Assembly: GCF_964340395.1 (NCBI RefSeq)
Contig: NC_135553.1
Span: forward strand, 25,969,449 to 26,033,448
Source of the DNA: Glandiceps talaboti
Lineage: Eukaryota > Hemichordata > Enteropneusta > Spengelidae
Direction of reading: 5' to 3'
Length of the DNA stretch: 64,000 bases
Below are positions 11,108 to 26,500 of the stretch, piece by piece (the stretch's first letter is position 1; every line of letters begins with the position of its first letter). Under the pieces are notes generated by a model, which did no database searches, was not told the origin of the DNA, and was given only the letters and a program-made list of their open reading frames with translations. Made by a program: the position numbers and the translations under genes.

Positions 11108-14100
11108 GTAAGTATACATCTACATGATAAAATTCAAAACCGTAATTTTTTAAGAAGTGTAAACTCCAGTATATCATACAATTCTCCAAAATTGTAATCA
11201 AACATTGGTGCTCAATGTTGTCATCAAACAGAAATGTGTTTTTCAGTGTACAATGTACATGTACTCCCATGCACTATGATGATAGTATTAAAAATCTGTC
11301 AAAATGTTGAATTGAAAATTTGGTACAGCCAATCTAACACATTTATATTATCCTTATATGTATGTATTTCTTGTTATCAAAAGCACAAAGAGGTGGCAGA
11401 TTTTGTCAAATCAAAGAAGATCAAACAGCGATATGGTGTGGGTGATAAGGAGCTTGAAGACTGTGACTCATTTGGAGAGATCAACTTTATTGGCTTTGGT
11501 CATAGTTCTAAAAGTGCACCGGTAAGTTAATATTTCACTACTAGGAAAGTTTTACCTGTAGGTTTATTGCTTCTTCCAAATGTCTTGAACATGATCAGAA
11601 TTTCCCCTATGTGTTTCTATTTTATTAAATGAATATTAGATATCTTGAGATGCATTCCCCTTTAATTTTTATACAAATATATGTATGGCAAAGGAGAGAG
11701 CCTCAACATGCATGGTAGTCACTTGACATTTAGATAAGCCATAATTCACAATACTGATGATGGTGAAGTGGTTTGATTCTCTCTTGATCATTATGACTGG
11801 TTTTCATTTAATAATCTAGAGTAAATCACACATTTCTATTCTGTCATGTTTTGATATTAAATCTATATAAATGGATACAAAACTCTTGTGTTTACATCCA
11901 ATGGAATGGGCAATAAAAATATTAATCATTTTCTGTCAATTCTATTGCTAGTATATTCGAGTGGATAAAAATACTAAGGCTGATATATTATGGGATCTTC
12001 TGATTGATCATTGGGAAATGCCAACACCTAAAGTACTAATATCTGTCACTGGAGGAGCTCAGGATTTCTTCTTTAAAGACAGACTAAAGAACCTTTTTAA
12101 CAAGGGCTTGTATAAAGCTGCAGTTAGTACAGGTAAGTAGTTCTCTAGTTTAATATCTACTTTTTAGTCCCCGCGGACGAAGTCTGAAACGGGGACTTAT
12201 GGATTGGGTTCCGTCTGTCCGTCCGTCCGTCCGTCCGTCCGTCCGCAGCCGTTTCTTGGAGATGCCTGGACCGATTTTTTTCAAACTTGGTACAGGGGCA
12301 ACATGCTATGGCATACATATGCACGTCAATTTGTTTTATGATACAAGCCAATATGGCCGCCTAGCAACCATTTTGTTTGTGAATTTTCCATGTCCAAAGC
12401 CATTACTAAGACATGCTCGAACAGATCTCATTCAAAGTTGGTATTAGGACAGCGTTCTATGACATACATGTGTATATCCATTTTCGTCGTGATACGATCC
12501 AATATGGCTGCCTGGCAGCCATTTTGTTTGTGAATTTTCCATGTCCAAAGCCATAACTCAGACTCCATTTTCATTGTGATATGATCCCCCATACCCAACC
12601 AATCCTTTATTGTTGTAGGCATGTTCCATGTCCAACAAGCACACACAACATATCTAAGTCTGTTTGTTTTAGGTTCACAAATGTTGTTGCGTGATCACAG
12701 TAGTGATAATTCCTTAAAACCCAATTATAGCGGGGACTATGTCATTCTCAATGACTTGTATTTTTCAAATCGTAGTTCAAATTCAAGTTTTAATTTCAGT
12801 TTGATATTTTGTATGCTTAGCATTGGTTTCTGGAGAGTCATTTCATTATTTTACATCCCTTACATTATGCATGATAGCCAAGAAACACTGAATCGTAACT
12901 GTTTTCCTCATTTTCTTTAATAAGGTCCTTGCCGTGGGCATACATTGCCTAACAAGAGTCACCAGGCATGCATTGCTTAACAAGAGTCACCAGGCATACA
13001 TTGCCTAACAAGAGTCACCAGGCATGCATTTGTAACAACAGAATGTAAATGTTCAGGAAAGATTTGTAGTACATAACATGATGATTCATATCTTTGTAGG
13101 AGGGTGGATTGTAACTGGAGGTACTGGTGTGGGTGTGATGAAGAAGGTTGGTGAAGCCATCAAAGAAGAAAGTAAAGGAACTACAAATGATAGTCACAGA
13201 AAAGTTGTAGCCTTAGGTATCGCTACTTGGGGTATAATCAGCAACAATGCCATCCTGCAAAAATCTCCAGTAAGTTATGAATGAATGAATTGAACATACC
13301 ATAGAGTATTCTGTAAGATGCAAAGGGTGGTTAGTTTGTATGCACACAGTACTGTGTGTTTGCTAGCACTTGTCAGTGGCCATATAGTCTGTTACTTGTC
13401 TACCCTCAGTCATTTATTATTTGAATATTTAAGCAACACTCATGATGTCTATGTAATATAAATAACTTTCTAAAGGAGAGTAATGACTTTCAATGTGTGC
13501 ACATGACCTTTACTTTCAGATTATCTCAATTTATAATTTATAATTTATAATTTATAAATTGTTTCCATATAGCTTTCAGTGATTGACTTAGATCGTAATA
13601 TAATGTGGTACATTTATGTATGGAATATTTATCCTCAGTGACCCCAATTTGCATATATGAGGCACTAGTCATGTTCTGTTTTCCTTAGGGTGCTATTCAT
13701 GTAGCATGAAAGTCTTATTGGCAAATTTGCTGTGACTATGGAAAGAATACATGTATGTGCCTGAGAATGTGATGTGTTATAAAACACTTATCGCCTTGCC
13801 TTATTTGGGCACTAGTAGACATCATATTACCCCTTGTGCTGTTATGTAACATGTATTTCAGCCATGGGGAAAATAGTTGCAACATAACAGCCCCTTGGGT
13901 AATATACATCTACTGATGCCCTCATAGCCAGTCACTAAGTGTATAATAGATTATCCCTAAATATTAACTTTACACCAAACTTTAGCAGTGATTGGATTTG
14001 ATTTGATAAAAAGACAAATCCTTTAGTGTATGTTAACACTTCATTTCCATTACTTCACATGGGAGGTCTTCTTTAGGATCTAAAATCAATAATAAAATAA

Positions 14101-17100
14101 ACGAAACGAAAGTAAGTAAAAAAAATTACTCATCATTTAGGTTGCCAGGACTGATTGCAAATTTCACAAACAAACTCGGTTATTGCTGCTTCATTACTGC
14201 TTCACAGCTGGTTGACCCCTTACTTCAAAACTTACTGAAAACCCTACCTTTACCAATACAGTCTTGGTTTGAATCCACCCAGTGTTGGCTGGTTATCATG
14301 ATAGTACTGTGTGTGGGAAAGCTTGTGATGCCTTCAAAATGGCAGTCACTGTCACCTACCATTCTGGCGAATGGTTTCATTCCAGTGTGTTAATTACTCC
14401 TAGTAGTTGTACTCCTAAGTACAGGACCTACACATACGCCATAACCATATCAGTCCTAAGTACGGGACCTACACATACACCATAACCATATCAGTCCTAA
14501 GTACGGGACCTACACATACGCCATAACCATATCAGTCCTAAGTACTGGACCTAAACATACGCCATAACCATATCAGTCCTAAGTACGGGACCTACACATA
14601 CGCCATAACCATATCAGTCCTAAGTACGGGACCTACACATACGCCATAACCATATCAGTCCTAAGTACAGGACCTACACATACGCCATAACCATATCAGT
14701 CCTAAGTACGGGACCTACACATACGCCATAACCATATCAGTCCTAAGTACAGGACCTACACATACACCATAACCATATCAGTCCTAAGTACAGGACCTAC
14801 ACATACGCCATAACCATATCAGTCCTAAGTACAGGACCTACACATACGCCATAACCATATCAGTCCTAAGTACAGGACCTACACATACGCCATAACCATA
14901 TCAGTCCTAAGTACGGGACCTACACATACACCATAACCATATCAGTCCTAAGTACAGGACCTACATGTACGCCATAACCATATCAGTCCTAAGTACAGGA
15001 CCTACACATACACCATAACCATATCAGTCCTAAGTACAGGACCTACACATACGCCATAACCATACAAATTATTAAAGATTAACCAGATCTATTAAGTAAG
15101 AAGGGTGATGCTCAGTTTGATCCTACAGAGTTTCCTCCTGCTGTAGCACAAAGGTTCTCCTCAGTGCTGACCTGGCAGTCAACATAATTCTATATTCAAA
15201 AAACTTAAACTCCAAAACTAGGTATAGGGCAGATTGGCCTGAAATTTGGTGGGAATGTTCTTTGGGGTGTTTAGTTTAAGAATTGTTCATGACACGATGA
15301 TCCCATCAGTGATGTGCAAATTAGGGCTAAACTGTGTCTTTTCGGTTAAAAATCTGTAATTCAAAACGACTGAGCAGATTGGGATGAAATTTAATGGGGA
15401 TGCCTATAGGGATGTGTACATGAAGATGTGGTCACAATATGATCATCCCATCAGCAATATGCAAATTAGGTCTAAAAATCTCAATTTTGGTCAAAAACTT
15501 ATATCTTGAAAACTACATGGTGAATGGGGCTGAAACTTATAGGGATGTTTCTGGAGGTGTTATTGTTCAAAACATTTTGAAACAATTGGTCCTAGCAACC
15601 TTGGCCATGCTCTTAGCAACAGTGAAATGATGATGCACATTACAAATATAACAACAGGGATGGGTAGGTAAGTGAATAAAGAACCAAAACATGTATGTTA
15701 ATATGCCTAGCAACAAGACCATATCCATAGCAACATCCAAATGATGGTTTATATTGCAAAGATGAAAACTGGGAAGGGTAGGCAAGTGAATAAAGATTCT
15801 GAAAATGTATGCAAATATGCCTAGCAACAAGACCACACCCATAGCAACAGCAAAATACAGTTGTGGTACAACGCCATTGGTGCTATTCTTATTTTTGCCA
15901 CTGTTAATCATATACTATTGATGTTGTTCATAGAAAAGAGAAGGTTGGTGGCCAGCTGAGTACATAGAGAAAGATTTGAAATTGGCTGGTAAGCTGACAT
16001 CCTTGGATAGTAACCATACACACTTTATCTTGGTGGATCATGGCAAAGTGGATTTTGGTGCTGATATCGGATTACGAGCTAATCTTGAACAGTTCATAAA
16101 TACTGCACAGACACAGAATGGTAAAAGTAAGTGTTACCAAAATCTATGTGAATCAACTTTGTTTAGTATTTTTATGATTATCCAAAAAAATTTGTGAGTG
16201 CTTGAGTGCTGGTATGTAGAAAAAGATAAATTTGTACAAACTACAATGTAAATAATAATTACACACTGACTGTCTTTATGCATGTAGCTCAGACTTTGAT
16301 GTGAGTCTTTTGTACAGGGAAAGTTCCTTACCCAAGGAGTGTGTGGTACATAACCTGTAGCTAGCTCAGGCTTTGATGTGAATCTTTTGTACAGGGAAAG
16401 TTCCTTACCCAAGTGGTACATAACCTGTACAGTCAACCATAAAATGTCAATGTGTTTTAAAAATAGACAAAGTGATAGGTGGTTATAAGCTACCAATTCT
16501 GGTAGTACTTGTGGTGGTATAGGGTAGTTATAAACTACCAATTCTGGTAGTATTTGTAGTGGTATAGGGTGGTTATGTTAACACATAATTTCTTTTCTTC
16601 AACAGGTAAACCACCAATACCGGTAGTACTTGTAGTGGTACAGGGTGGTTATGGCACCATAGAAACTGTGTACAAATCCCTGATACCACCTAAAGACAAT
16701 GCATCTAATGAATACCCTGTACAGTCCATTCCTGTTGTCATTGTTGAAGGCAGTGGAAAGGCTGCTGACGCCATTGCTGAGGCATTGCGTAAAACCAAAG
16801 TTGATAGGTAGGCTTGAAATTATCCAATGTATCTTAGTTGCAGATAAAAGTAAGTTATCCCTTGTAATTCTGTAAATGCCCAGAAAGTATTGAAAACAAA
16901 TTGCAAAGGAAACCAGTTTGACTGTTTTTTATCTGTAGTTATTTTTACATAATAACATAGACAGTTGGTCTTTCAGTAGTCCTTGCAAAGGGTAGTGTAA
17001 ACTATCTACTACTTTCATTATGAATTTTCAACTACATTTTGATTTAAAACAAAGTTATATAGTCATTGTCTTTCTACATGTGATGAGAGACAGCCAGACA

Positions 17101-17311
17101 GACATGGATAGACAGACATGGATGGATAGACAGACAGATAGACAACCAGCCAGCCAAACAGACAGACAGACATGGATAGACAGCCTGACAAACAAGACAT
17201 GGATAGACAGCCTGACAGACAAGACATGGATAGACAGACAGACAGACAAGACATGGATGGATAGACAGACAGACAGACAGACATGGATAGACAGCCTGAC
17301 AGACAGACTTT

Positions 17312-17346
<35 letters not shown>

Positions 17347-17350
17347 CATG

Positions 17351-17382
<32 letters not shown>

Positions 17383-17437
17383 TACAGACAGACAGACAGA
17401 CAAAGATATGGATAGACAGACAGACAGACAAGGCATG

Positions 17438-17500
<63 letters not shown>

Positions 17501-20500
17501 CGGATAGATAGACTCATACACTATAGGCAAACTTGTAGATAGACTCATATAGAGATAGGGAGACTCATGGCAGACAAACAGACTCATATATAGATGAACA
17601 TACTTGCATGCATGTACATACATTTATGCATTTATGCATACATACATTGGAGCATGTATATGTACAGTGACAAAGACACAGAAACAGAGACAAACAGGCT
17701 CACTCACTAGTAACAGCAATGGTAGAACTTGTTAAAAAGGCTGCCTAATACACATTGTTTATTTCATATACAGTAATAGTGACACAGGGCTGGTGAGAGA
17801 TACCCTTAAAAACATGGATATTATACGAGAAGTGGTTGATCCAGAAAGAAAACTAGAAAAAAGATTTGAGGAATGTGTTGGCTGGTTTCAAGAGATGATG
17901 ATGCCACCATACAGGGATATGGTAATCAACTGTTATCTCATCAGACTTCAGTATTTTGAAATGACTATAACAGTGGTTATAGCTGTTATTGTCTTCATTC
18001 TGCCGAATTTATTCTGAAGTGGAAAGATAAATGCATGCAAATACTCCATATATATTCCAGTTATCAGAAAGACAAAATATTTTATAGTTTGGCCACTAGG
18101 GGGTGCTGTTCAGAAACAGCGTTTGGAACAGAAGTGAGGGCTACATGTGTATGATACTTGTATTGATTACTTAGCATGTAGCTTCCCTTGGAAACAACCC
18201 CCAAAATTGGTGCACTTCATTGCAACAAATATTAATAGACATAGGATGATTTACTCCTGTTGATATGTTTGTATAGTACCACTAATGAGACTTCTGAGAT
18301 TTTTATGATTTAATGTATTTTAAATTTTACAATTTGTAAGTGGATATTTGCGTGATTGTCAATTTAATGTATGAGGGACTCATTGGAAAGAAACCAACCC
18401 ATCAACTCTTTGTGTTGTTTTCTAACTCTTACTGAGTTTTACTCTGAATAAAGATATTTTATAATTATAATAATAATTTACTTTTAGTCTCTTCAGGTGG
18501 TGTTGATGTTAGAAAAGTGGAAAAATGGTCAAGTGTACAGGGATAGTTTCAATTTCAAACATTGCAGACTTATTTAGTGAAGCAACAAACATTTTTCTCT
18601 TCCTTTTGTTTCCAGATAACAGTATTCAGAATGCAAGAAGATAATTTCAAAGACATTGATCGAGCTATCTTACATGGGTTATTACAAGGTAAAGTTTCGT
18701 TTAGTTGACATTCATCACAGTAAGGGTATATTTTCACCTCACTTTAACTGGCTCTGTACAAACAAACAGTGAGATGTCAGAACATGACATCACTCTGGCA
18801 TTGAGAAACCCGACATGACCATTACTATGATAGTACATTTACCATCATATTCTGATAGGAATAATTGTTTCCGTTTGGTGCTGATAAAGACAACCTTTGT
18901 TTCCATTTCAGCTCAGTCATTGTCAGATGATATCAGAACCCAGCTGAATCTTGCCTTGAGATGGAATCGATGTGATATTGCCAGAGATGAAATTATTACA
19001 GCTGAGAGAAGAGTCAAGTGGCAGGTACAAATTACACATTTTGAAAAAACACAGAAACTTCTACATTTTCAATTCCGGTAATAAAAGAGTTATCCCAGCC
19101 ATACTATTTGATTTTTTCCTTGCTGCAAATCTACCACTTTGGATCATGTGTTCATCTTCAACACAAATGTCAAATGCTATAGTCTGCATATGATCATGAT
19201 CTTGATGATAATGGCAAAATGGCAGCCATTTTGTCTTAAAAATTCACATTTGTCCACTATGTAAACTTAATAGATAGAGACTTCATTTTAGTGTCTACAT
19301 CCATATATATATGCATAATGAGCTTTCTAATGACACTTTGACCTTGACCTCTATCTTCAAGGTCAAATAGCCAAAAATCATTACAGACCATTGACACAAC
19401 TCTGATATGCATGTTGTGACCATTTCAATGCTCTGGACTTTATTTCCTCAGCGTTCATCATAGCTTTGAAAGTAGTAAACTGTAATTGTTTCTGAGTTAC
19501 CATTCTAAAGTAACTTTATTTTACAGTCTAATGCATACTCTTGTGTTTTTGTTCTTTTGTAGGGTGCCCAGTTAGAGGAAAACATGATGACAGCGTTGAG
19601 AGCCAATAGATCTGACTTTGTAGAGTTGTTCCTACAACATGTTATTTATCTTGATAAATTTCTCACAGTTGAAAGATTAAATAACCTTTATTACTCGGTA
19701 AGCATCAAAGTGATGATAACTATGGGTGGTCCAGTGAATAATTATTTTTAGGTGTTCAAGTGAATGAATAATTATTTATGGGTGTTCAAGTGAGTGAAAT
19801 AAGGAAATAAGTGTTTCAGGAAATGAGTAAATATCCATCTTGATAATTGCTTATCATTGAGAAACTAAATTTACTTTTTAACAAGGTTATATAAATGAAA
19901 TGGGTATACTTTAGGGTGGTCCAGGGAATGATTAGATTTTCATCTTGATCAATTTCTTACGACTGAAAGACTAGATTTAAAATGCATGATTTGCTCTGTA
20001 ACGTGGTAAGATTTGAAACAGAATTTACTCATAGGTATTCCTTGGAATAAGTATGCAAATGAGGGAAAACCAATACCAAATCCGTAGCAACCATAAAATT
20101 ATGAGTCTGTAAGTAATTGATGTGAAATGTGAACTAATTAAATTTATTTAAAGTGGCCATATGGATGAGGAGTGAGTATTTATTTTGGATTTTTAATTTA
20201 CAAAACAATTTCATCATGACTTCCTACTTGAAAAATCAATTTGAAACAACATAGACCAAGTCTGTGTTGGTAACTCAATACATTGCAAAAAGCTTTAAAA
20301 AGTGTTAAAAGTTTGTTATTGTACGTACAGTAACAAAGATTTTACACATTATGCTTTTGCATGTTATCGAGTTACAAACACAGACTTGGCATATGTTGCT
20401 TCATATTCAATTTAACTTTTCAACTAGGAAGCCATGATAAAATCGTTTTGTAAATTAAAAATCCAAAATACATACCCAGTCCTGATCCATATTGCCACTT

Positions 20501-23500
20501 GTATAAATTATGATATTTTATAATTTGGCAGATAAATTAAAAGTACAACAATTAAACCTGAGCCGAGTAAATATTTTCCTCTGCATTCTTTCAATAGGTC
20601 ATTTTCTCTAAGCATTCTATTGATGGAAGGACAGGTACCACAGACATTCTAATATCTCGCCTTGAAAATTTTTCATTGGTAAGTAGATTAAATGTGATCC
20701 TCTTATGTGTACATTATACATTCTGTTCTGTGATCCACTTACCAAAAGATATGTTTACATTATACATTCTGTTCTGTGATCCACTTACCAAAAGATGTTT
20801 ACATTATACATTCTGTTCTGTGATCCTCTTACCAAAAGATATGTTTACATTATACATTCTGTTCTGTGATCCACTTACCAAAAGATATGTTTACATTATA
20901 CATTCTGTTCTGTGATCCACTTACCAAAAGATATGTTTACATTATACATTCTGTTCTGTGATCCTCTTACCAAAAGATATGTTTACATTATACATTCTGT
21001 TCTGTGATCCACTTACCAAAAGATATGTTTACATTATACATTCTGTTCTGTGATCCTCTTACCAAAAGATATGTTTACATTATACATTCTGTTCTGTGAT
21101 CCACTTACCAAAAGATATGTTTACATTATACATTCTGTTCTGTGATCCACTTACCAAAAGATATGTTTACATTATACATTCTGTTCTGTGATCCTCTTAC
21201 CAAAAGATATGTTTACATTATACATTCTGTTCTGTGATCCACTTACCAAAAGATATGTTTACATTATACATTCTGTTCTGTGATCCTCTTACCAAAAGAT
21301 ATGTTTACATTATACATTCTGTTCTGTGATCCTCTTACCAAAAGATATGTTTACATTATACATTCTGTTCTGTGATCCACTTACCAAAAGATATGTTTAC
21401 ATTATACATTCTGTTCTGTGATCCTCTTACCAAAAGATATGTTTACATTATACATTCTGTTGCTGTGATCCTAAAACTACACCAGCTGCAACTGTTAGGT
21501 AGAATACACCTCTGATCTGGCCATAGAGGGCATAAATATTAGATAAAATATGAATGTTTAGAATGTTTTTCTGTTTGTTGGTCAGACAGCCATAAGATAC
21601 ATAGAAATATATCAGGGCCTATTTTTAATCTCATGATTGTTTTGTTTCACTTTAGAAAGGTGTACAGAAGGGAAAAGAGAACACTCACCTCCTACAACGT
21701 GTGGGTAGAGTGATCCAAGAACTTACATTTCATGAATACGACAGATTGTACAGAGAAGACAAATATGTAGTGAAAACACAGAATCAAGGTCAATGCAATA
21801 CCAAGGAAGTTGACTTTGAGTGTCCTGATCAACATCTCTTTCTATGGGCAGTGCTGCTGAACAGAAGAGAGATGGCTAAAGTATTCTGGAAGAGGCTCAA
21901 CATTGGTAATATAGGTATGTACATGTAGTGAAAAAGTGGTCATAAAAACCTATCCTGGAAGAGGTTGATGTGAACAAAGCTATTTAGTAATAATATTTGT
22001 GACTCAAATATTGCTGCATGTGTATATGTAGTAGTAATAGTAAAACTTTATAATTTTAAACTAACTTTTGTGACTCCAAGTCAATACAATTTGAAAACTG
22101 ACATGAGCAACAGGATGGATAAGAAAAAGCTTAAGTTTTATACAGCTTCAATAGACATTGCATCATACTCTTAAGAACAATTTAAGACTGCAGTCACTGA
22201 TATTATTACATATGTACCAGTGATTAGCTGCACTGGTGTGTTTGTATATACTAGTGGTATTATTACACATGTACCAGAGATTACTTGCACTGTTGCATGT
22301 ATATACCAGTGGTATTATTACATATGTACCAGAGATTACTTGCAATGGTGCATGTATATACTAGTGGTATTATTACATATGTACCAGAGATTACTTACAC
22401 TGGTGCATGTATATACTAGTGGTATTATTACATATGTACCAGAGATTACTTGCACTGGTGCATGTATATACTAGTGGTATTATTACATATGTACCAGAGA
22501 TTACTTGCACTGGTGCATGTATATACTAGTGGTATTATTACATATGTACCAGAGATTACTTACACTGGTGCATGTATATACTAGTGGTATTATTACATAC
22601 CAGAGATTACTTGCACTGGTGTGTGTATATACTATTGGTATTATATGTACCAGAGAATATATACTTGCACTGGTGCGTGTATATACAAGTGGTATTATTA
22701 CATATGTACCAGTGATTAGCTGCACTGGTGCATGTATATACTAGTGGTATTATTACATATGTACCAGAGATTACTTGCACTGGTGCATGTATATACTAGT
22801 GGTATTATTACATATGTACCAGAGATTACTTGCACTGTTGCATGTATATACCAGTGGTATTATTACATATGTACCAGAGATTACTTGCAATGGTGCATGT
22901 ATATACAAGTGGTATTATTACATATGTACCAGTGATTAGCTGCACTGGTGCATGTATATACTAGTGGTATTATTACATATGTACCAGAGATTACTTGCAC
23001 TGGTGCATGTATATACTAGTGGTATTATTACATATGTACCAGAGATTACTTGCACTGGTGCATGTATATACTAGTGGTATTATTACATATGTACCAGAGA
23101 TTACTTACACTGGTGCATGTATATACTAGTGGTATTATTACATACCAGAGATTACTTGCACTGGTGTGTGTATATACTAGTGGTATTATTACATATGTAC
23201 CAGAGAATATATACTTGCACTGGTGCGTGTATATACAAGTGGTATTATTACATATGTACCAGTGATTAGCTGCACTGGTGCATGTATATACTAGTGGTAT
23301 TATTACATATGTACCAGAGATTACTTGCACTGGTGCATGTATATACTAGTGGTATTATTACATATGTACCAGAGATTACTTGCACTGGTGTGTTTGTATA
23401 TACTAGTGGTATTATTACATATGTACCAGTGATTACTTACACTGGTGTGTTTGTATATACTAGTGGTATTATTACATATGTACCAGTGATTAGCTGCACT

Positions 23501-26500
23501 GGTGCGTGTATATACTAGTGGTATTATTACATATGTACCAGAGATTACTTGCACTGGTGCATGTATATACTAGTGGTATTATTACATATGTACCAGTGAT
23601 TAGCTGCACTGGTGCGTGTATATACTAGTGGTATTATTACATATGTACCAAAGATTACTTGCACTGGTGCGAGTGCATACTAGTGGTATTATTACATATG
23701 TACCAGAGATTACTTGCACTGGTGCATGTATATACAAGTGGTATTATTACATATGTACCAGAGATTACTTGCACTGGTGTGTGTGCATACTAGTAGTATT
23801 TGGACTGCAGTGCAATACCGAAAACATTTTTGCATACCTACATGCAAATGAGGACACAGTGTTTGTTCTACACAAAAGCACATCGCATGATCGCATAGTG
23901 TCATTTCTACAGAAATTTGTTGTTTCAGATAAACATATGTATCAATAACAGAACTCCATGCCATGTGAGTGCCAGTGTGGGTACTCAGAGGTATTTCCAA
24001 TTGTGTTGGCAGTGTTTTCTGCTGCACTTTCACTCACTACACTCATGAAAGTACTATCGTAGAGACCACTGCAAGCTCTCATACAAATAGCCCAAGTCCG
24101 CACACTTGCACTCGACTGGTGCATTATGAGGTGCTATCATAATACTCAAGAAAAGGAAAGATTGAAGCATCACATTCCCCACTTTAACTGATTTCCAGTA
24201 AAACTAGAACAAGTGTTACAAAACTTACTCATCAAAAATTCTATAAATAGATCTTATCCTGATCAGTAAATACTTTTTGATACATAAATGTTAGTGTAAC
24301 AGTTACCCAAATACTTTTTGATACATAAATGTTAGTGTAACAGTTACCCAAATACTTTTTGATACATAAATGTTAGTGTAACAGTTACCCAAATACTTTT
24401 CGATACATAAATGTTAGTGTAACAGTTACCCAAATACTTTTTGATACATAAATGTTAGTGTAACAGTTACCCAAATACTTTTCGATACATAAATGTTAGT
24501 GTAACAGTTACCCAAAACTTCAACTTTAGATATCATGTTTTCTGTGTTGTCATAGGTGCAGCCCTGATTGCTGGAAGAATATTAAAGGCTTTATCACTTC
24601 ATGCTGAAATAGAAGAAGAATTAACTCTCTACTTTGATCTTGTTAAACATGCTGAGTAAGTTGACAAAGATCACACCAATTGAACAAAATAATTCTAAGC
24701 TAAGCCAATCTAATCTAATGGTGCTTATGTCAGGGTCAATCCACACAGATATACTTGTTTGAACATATGCATATATCTTAAGTTTGTTCTTGAAAGTGTT
24801 CTGATTTAAAGATTGCTATACAATGTACATCCAATGGTAAAGAATTCCATAGTCTAGGCACACAGTTTGTTCCTGCACGGCCAACTGATAAATTGTATGT
24901 CAGGGACCTGACTATAACTTAGCAAGTACAAATTAGGAGTGAAAAACAGCAACCCATCAGAGACTTGAGTACAAGTACAATCTAGGAGTTACAGACATTT
25001 ACCATTAATTAAAAAGAAGATTAACTCAAAACATCAGTGATTTTACCATGCACAAGCCAAGTTAATGTCTTTGAACAGAAAATATGGATTATATGTAGTT
25101 TACCATGGGTACGGGTATTCTATGTCATGACAATCCTTTGCAGTCTATGTCACTGGTGTTGTCCTGCTTGAAGTATGGGTCAAAATACTCCAAATTACCA
25201 TATTTTGTTTTTCTTAATTTTCATAATTCTACTTAAAGTGGCCATATAGATGAGGATTGGGTATTTATTTTGTAAAACAGTTTTATCATGGCTTCCTACT
25301 TGAAAAGTCAATGTGAAACAACGGTGACAAGTATGTGTTTGTAACTCAATACTTTGTAAAAAAGCTAAAAAAAATGTGTAAAAATGTTTATTGTACGTAC
25401 AATATATAAATAAACATTTTAGACAATTTGTAATTTATTGAGTAACAAACAAGGACTTGACATTGTTGTTTCACATTGATTTTTGAAGTAGGAAGTCATG
25501 ATAAAATTGTTGTATAAATTAAAATTAAAAAAAAATACCCAGGCAGTCGTCATCCATATAGCCACTTTGAAGAAGGTATATTATTAAAACATTTTTCTCC
25601 ATTCAGCCAGAAAATACTTGTGACTTGAGGGTTTTTTCACTACTTGTCTAGTGACTCATAGTAACTAGGCCCTCGTAGATCATGCATATTTTCTTTGGAT
25701 GAACAAAGAGAAATATTGGGGAATGATTACAATACTTTTTTTAGGGACTGCACTATGTTTAACTTTTATACACTTATATTATTTGTCCCCAGTGAGTTTG
25801 AAGACTTGGCAATTGGAGTGATGGAGAATTGCTATGAGGATAACAAGAAGATGTCCAAATTAGCATTGGTTCGCAAACTACCAGAATGGGGTGGAACAAC
25901 ATGTTTTTCTATTGCTTATTCTGCAGAACAGATGAAATTCATTGAACATGATTGTTGTCAGACTAAACTACAGAGAGTTTGGAAAGGAAATGTACAAATA
26001 CATTCTTACAAGCAGTGGGCAAAGGTTAGTGGTATATGTCCTATTGATTGTACAATAGACTGGTCTAATCGTCTGTAAGATATAGGGTTGATCCAAATCA
26101 CATACAAGTAAAGGTAAAAATACATATGATGCACTGTAATGTTTTGTCAGCAGTCTTGGTGTTGTCTGAATGTTTTGGATACTATTAATTATTGCACCAA
26201 ACCTCAGACCACTAGTGGTCTGAGATCAAACTAAATATTTTGTTCCAAACGTCACAAACTTAAAAATGTTATCTCCACAATTCAATTTTTCCATTTCTAT
26301 ACAAGTGTATGTTTTCAAGTTACTACATATTCTTTCTCCATACAGTATGTCTTTGCATTCATCTTCCCGTTCATTATTCCATCAATGACATTCCTTGCCA
26401 ATGACTACCAAGCGGAGTTTGATCCAGAAGAAGAAAGCAATGCATCAAAAGATGAAAAACAAGAAGAGACAAAAGAAGATAAGCAGAAATTAGAGCTTAC

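Noticed and set aside
10603-11270. Minus-strand frames opposite TRPM exon 1
   Set aside because: Shadow frames of the plus-strand coding exon, with no domain content.
17055-17623. Cys/Ser/Val/Leu-rich repeat frames on the minus strand, Thr-Asp-Arg-Gln frames on the plus strand
   Set aside because: Pure (CAGA)n microsatellite translation.
22163-23554. Open frames of 60-110 codons with YTSGIITYVPEI repeats
   Set aside because: Translations of the 55-bp minisatellite in intron 12. They have no independent support.
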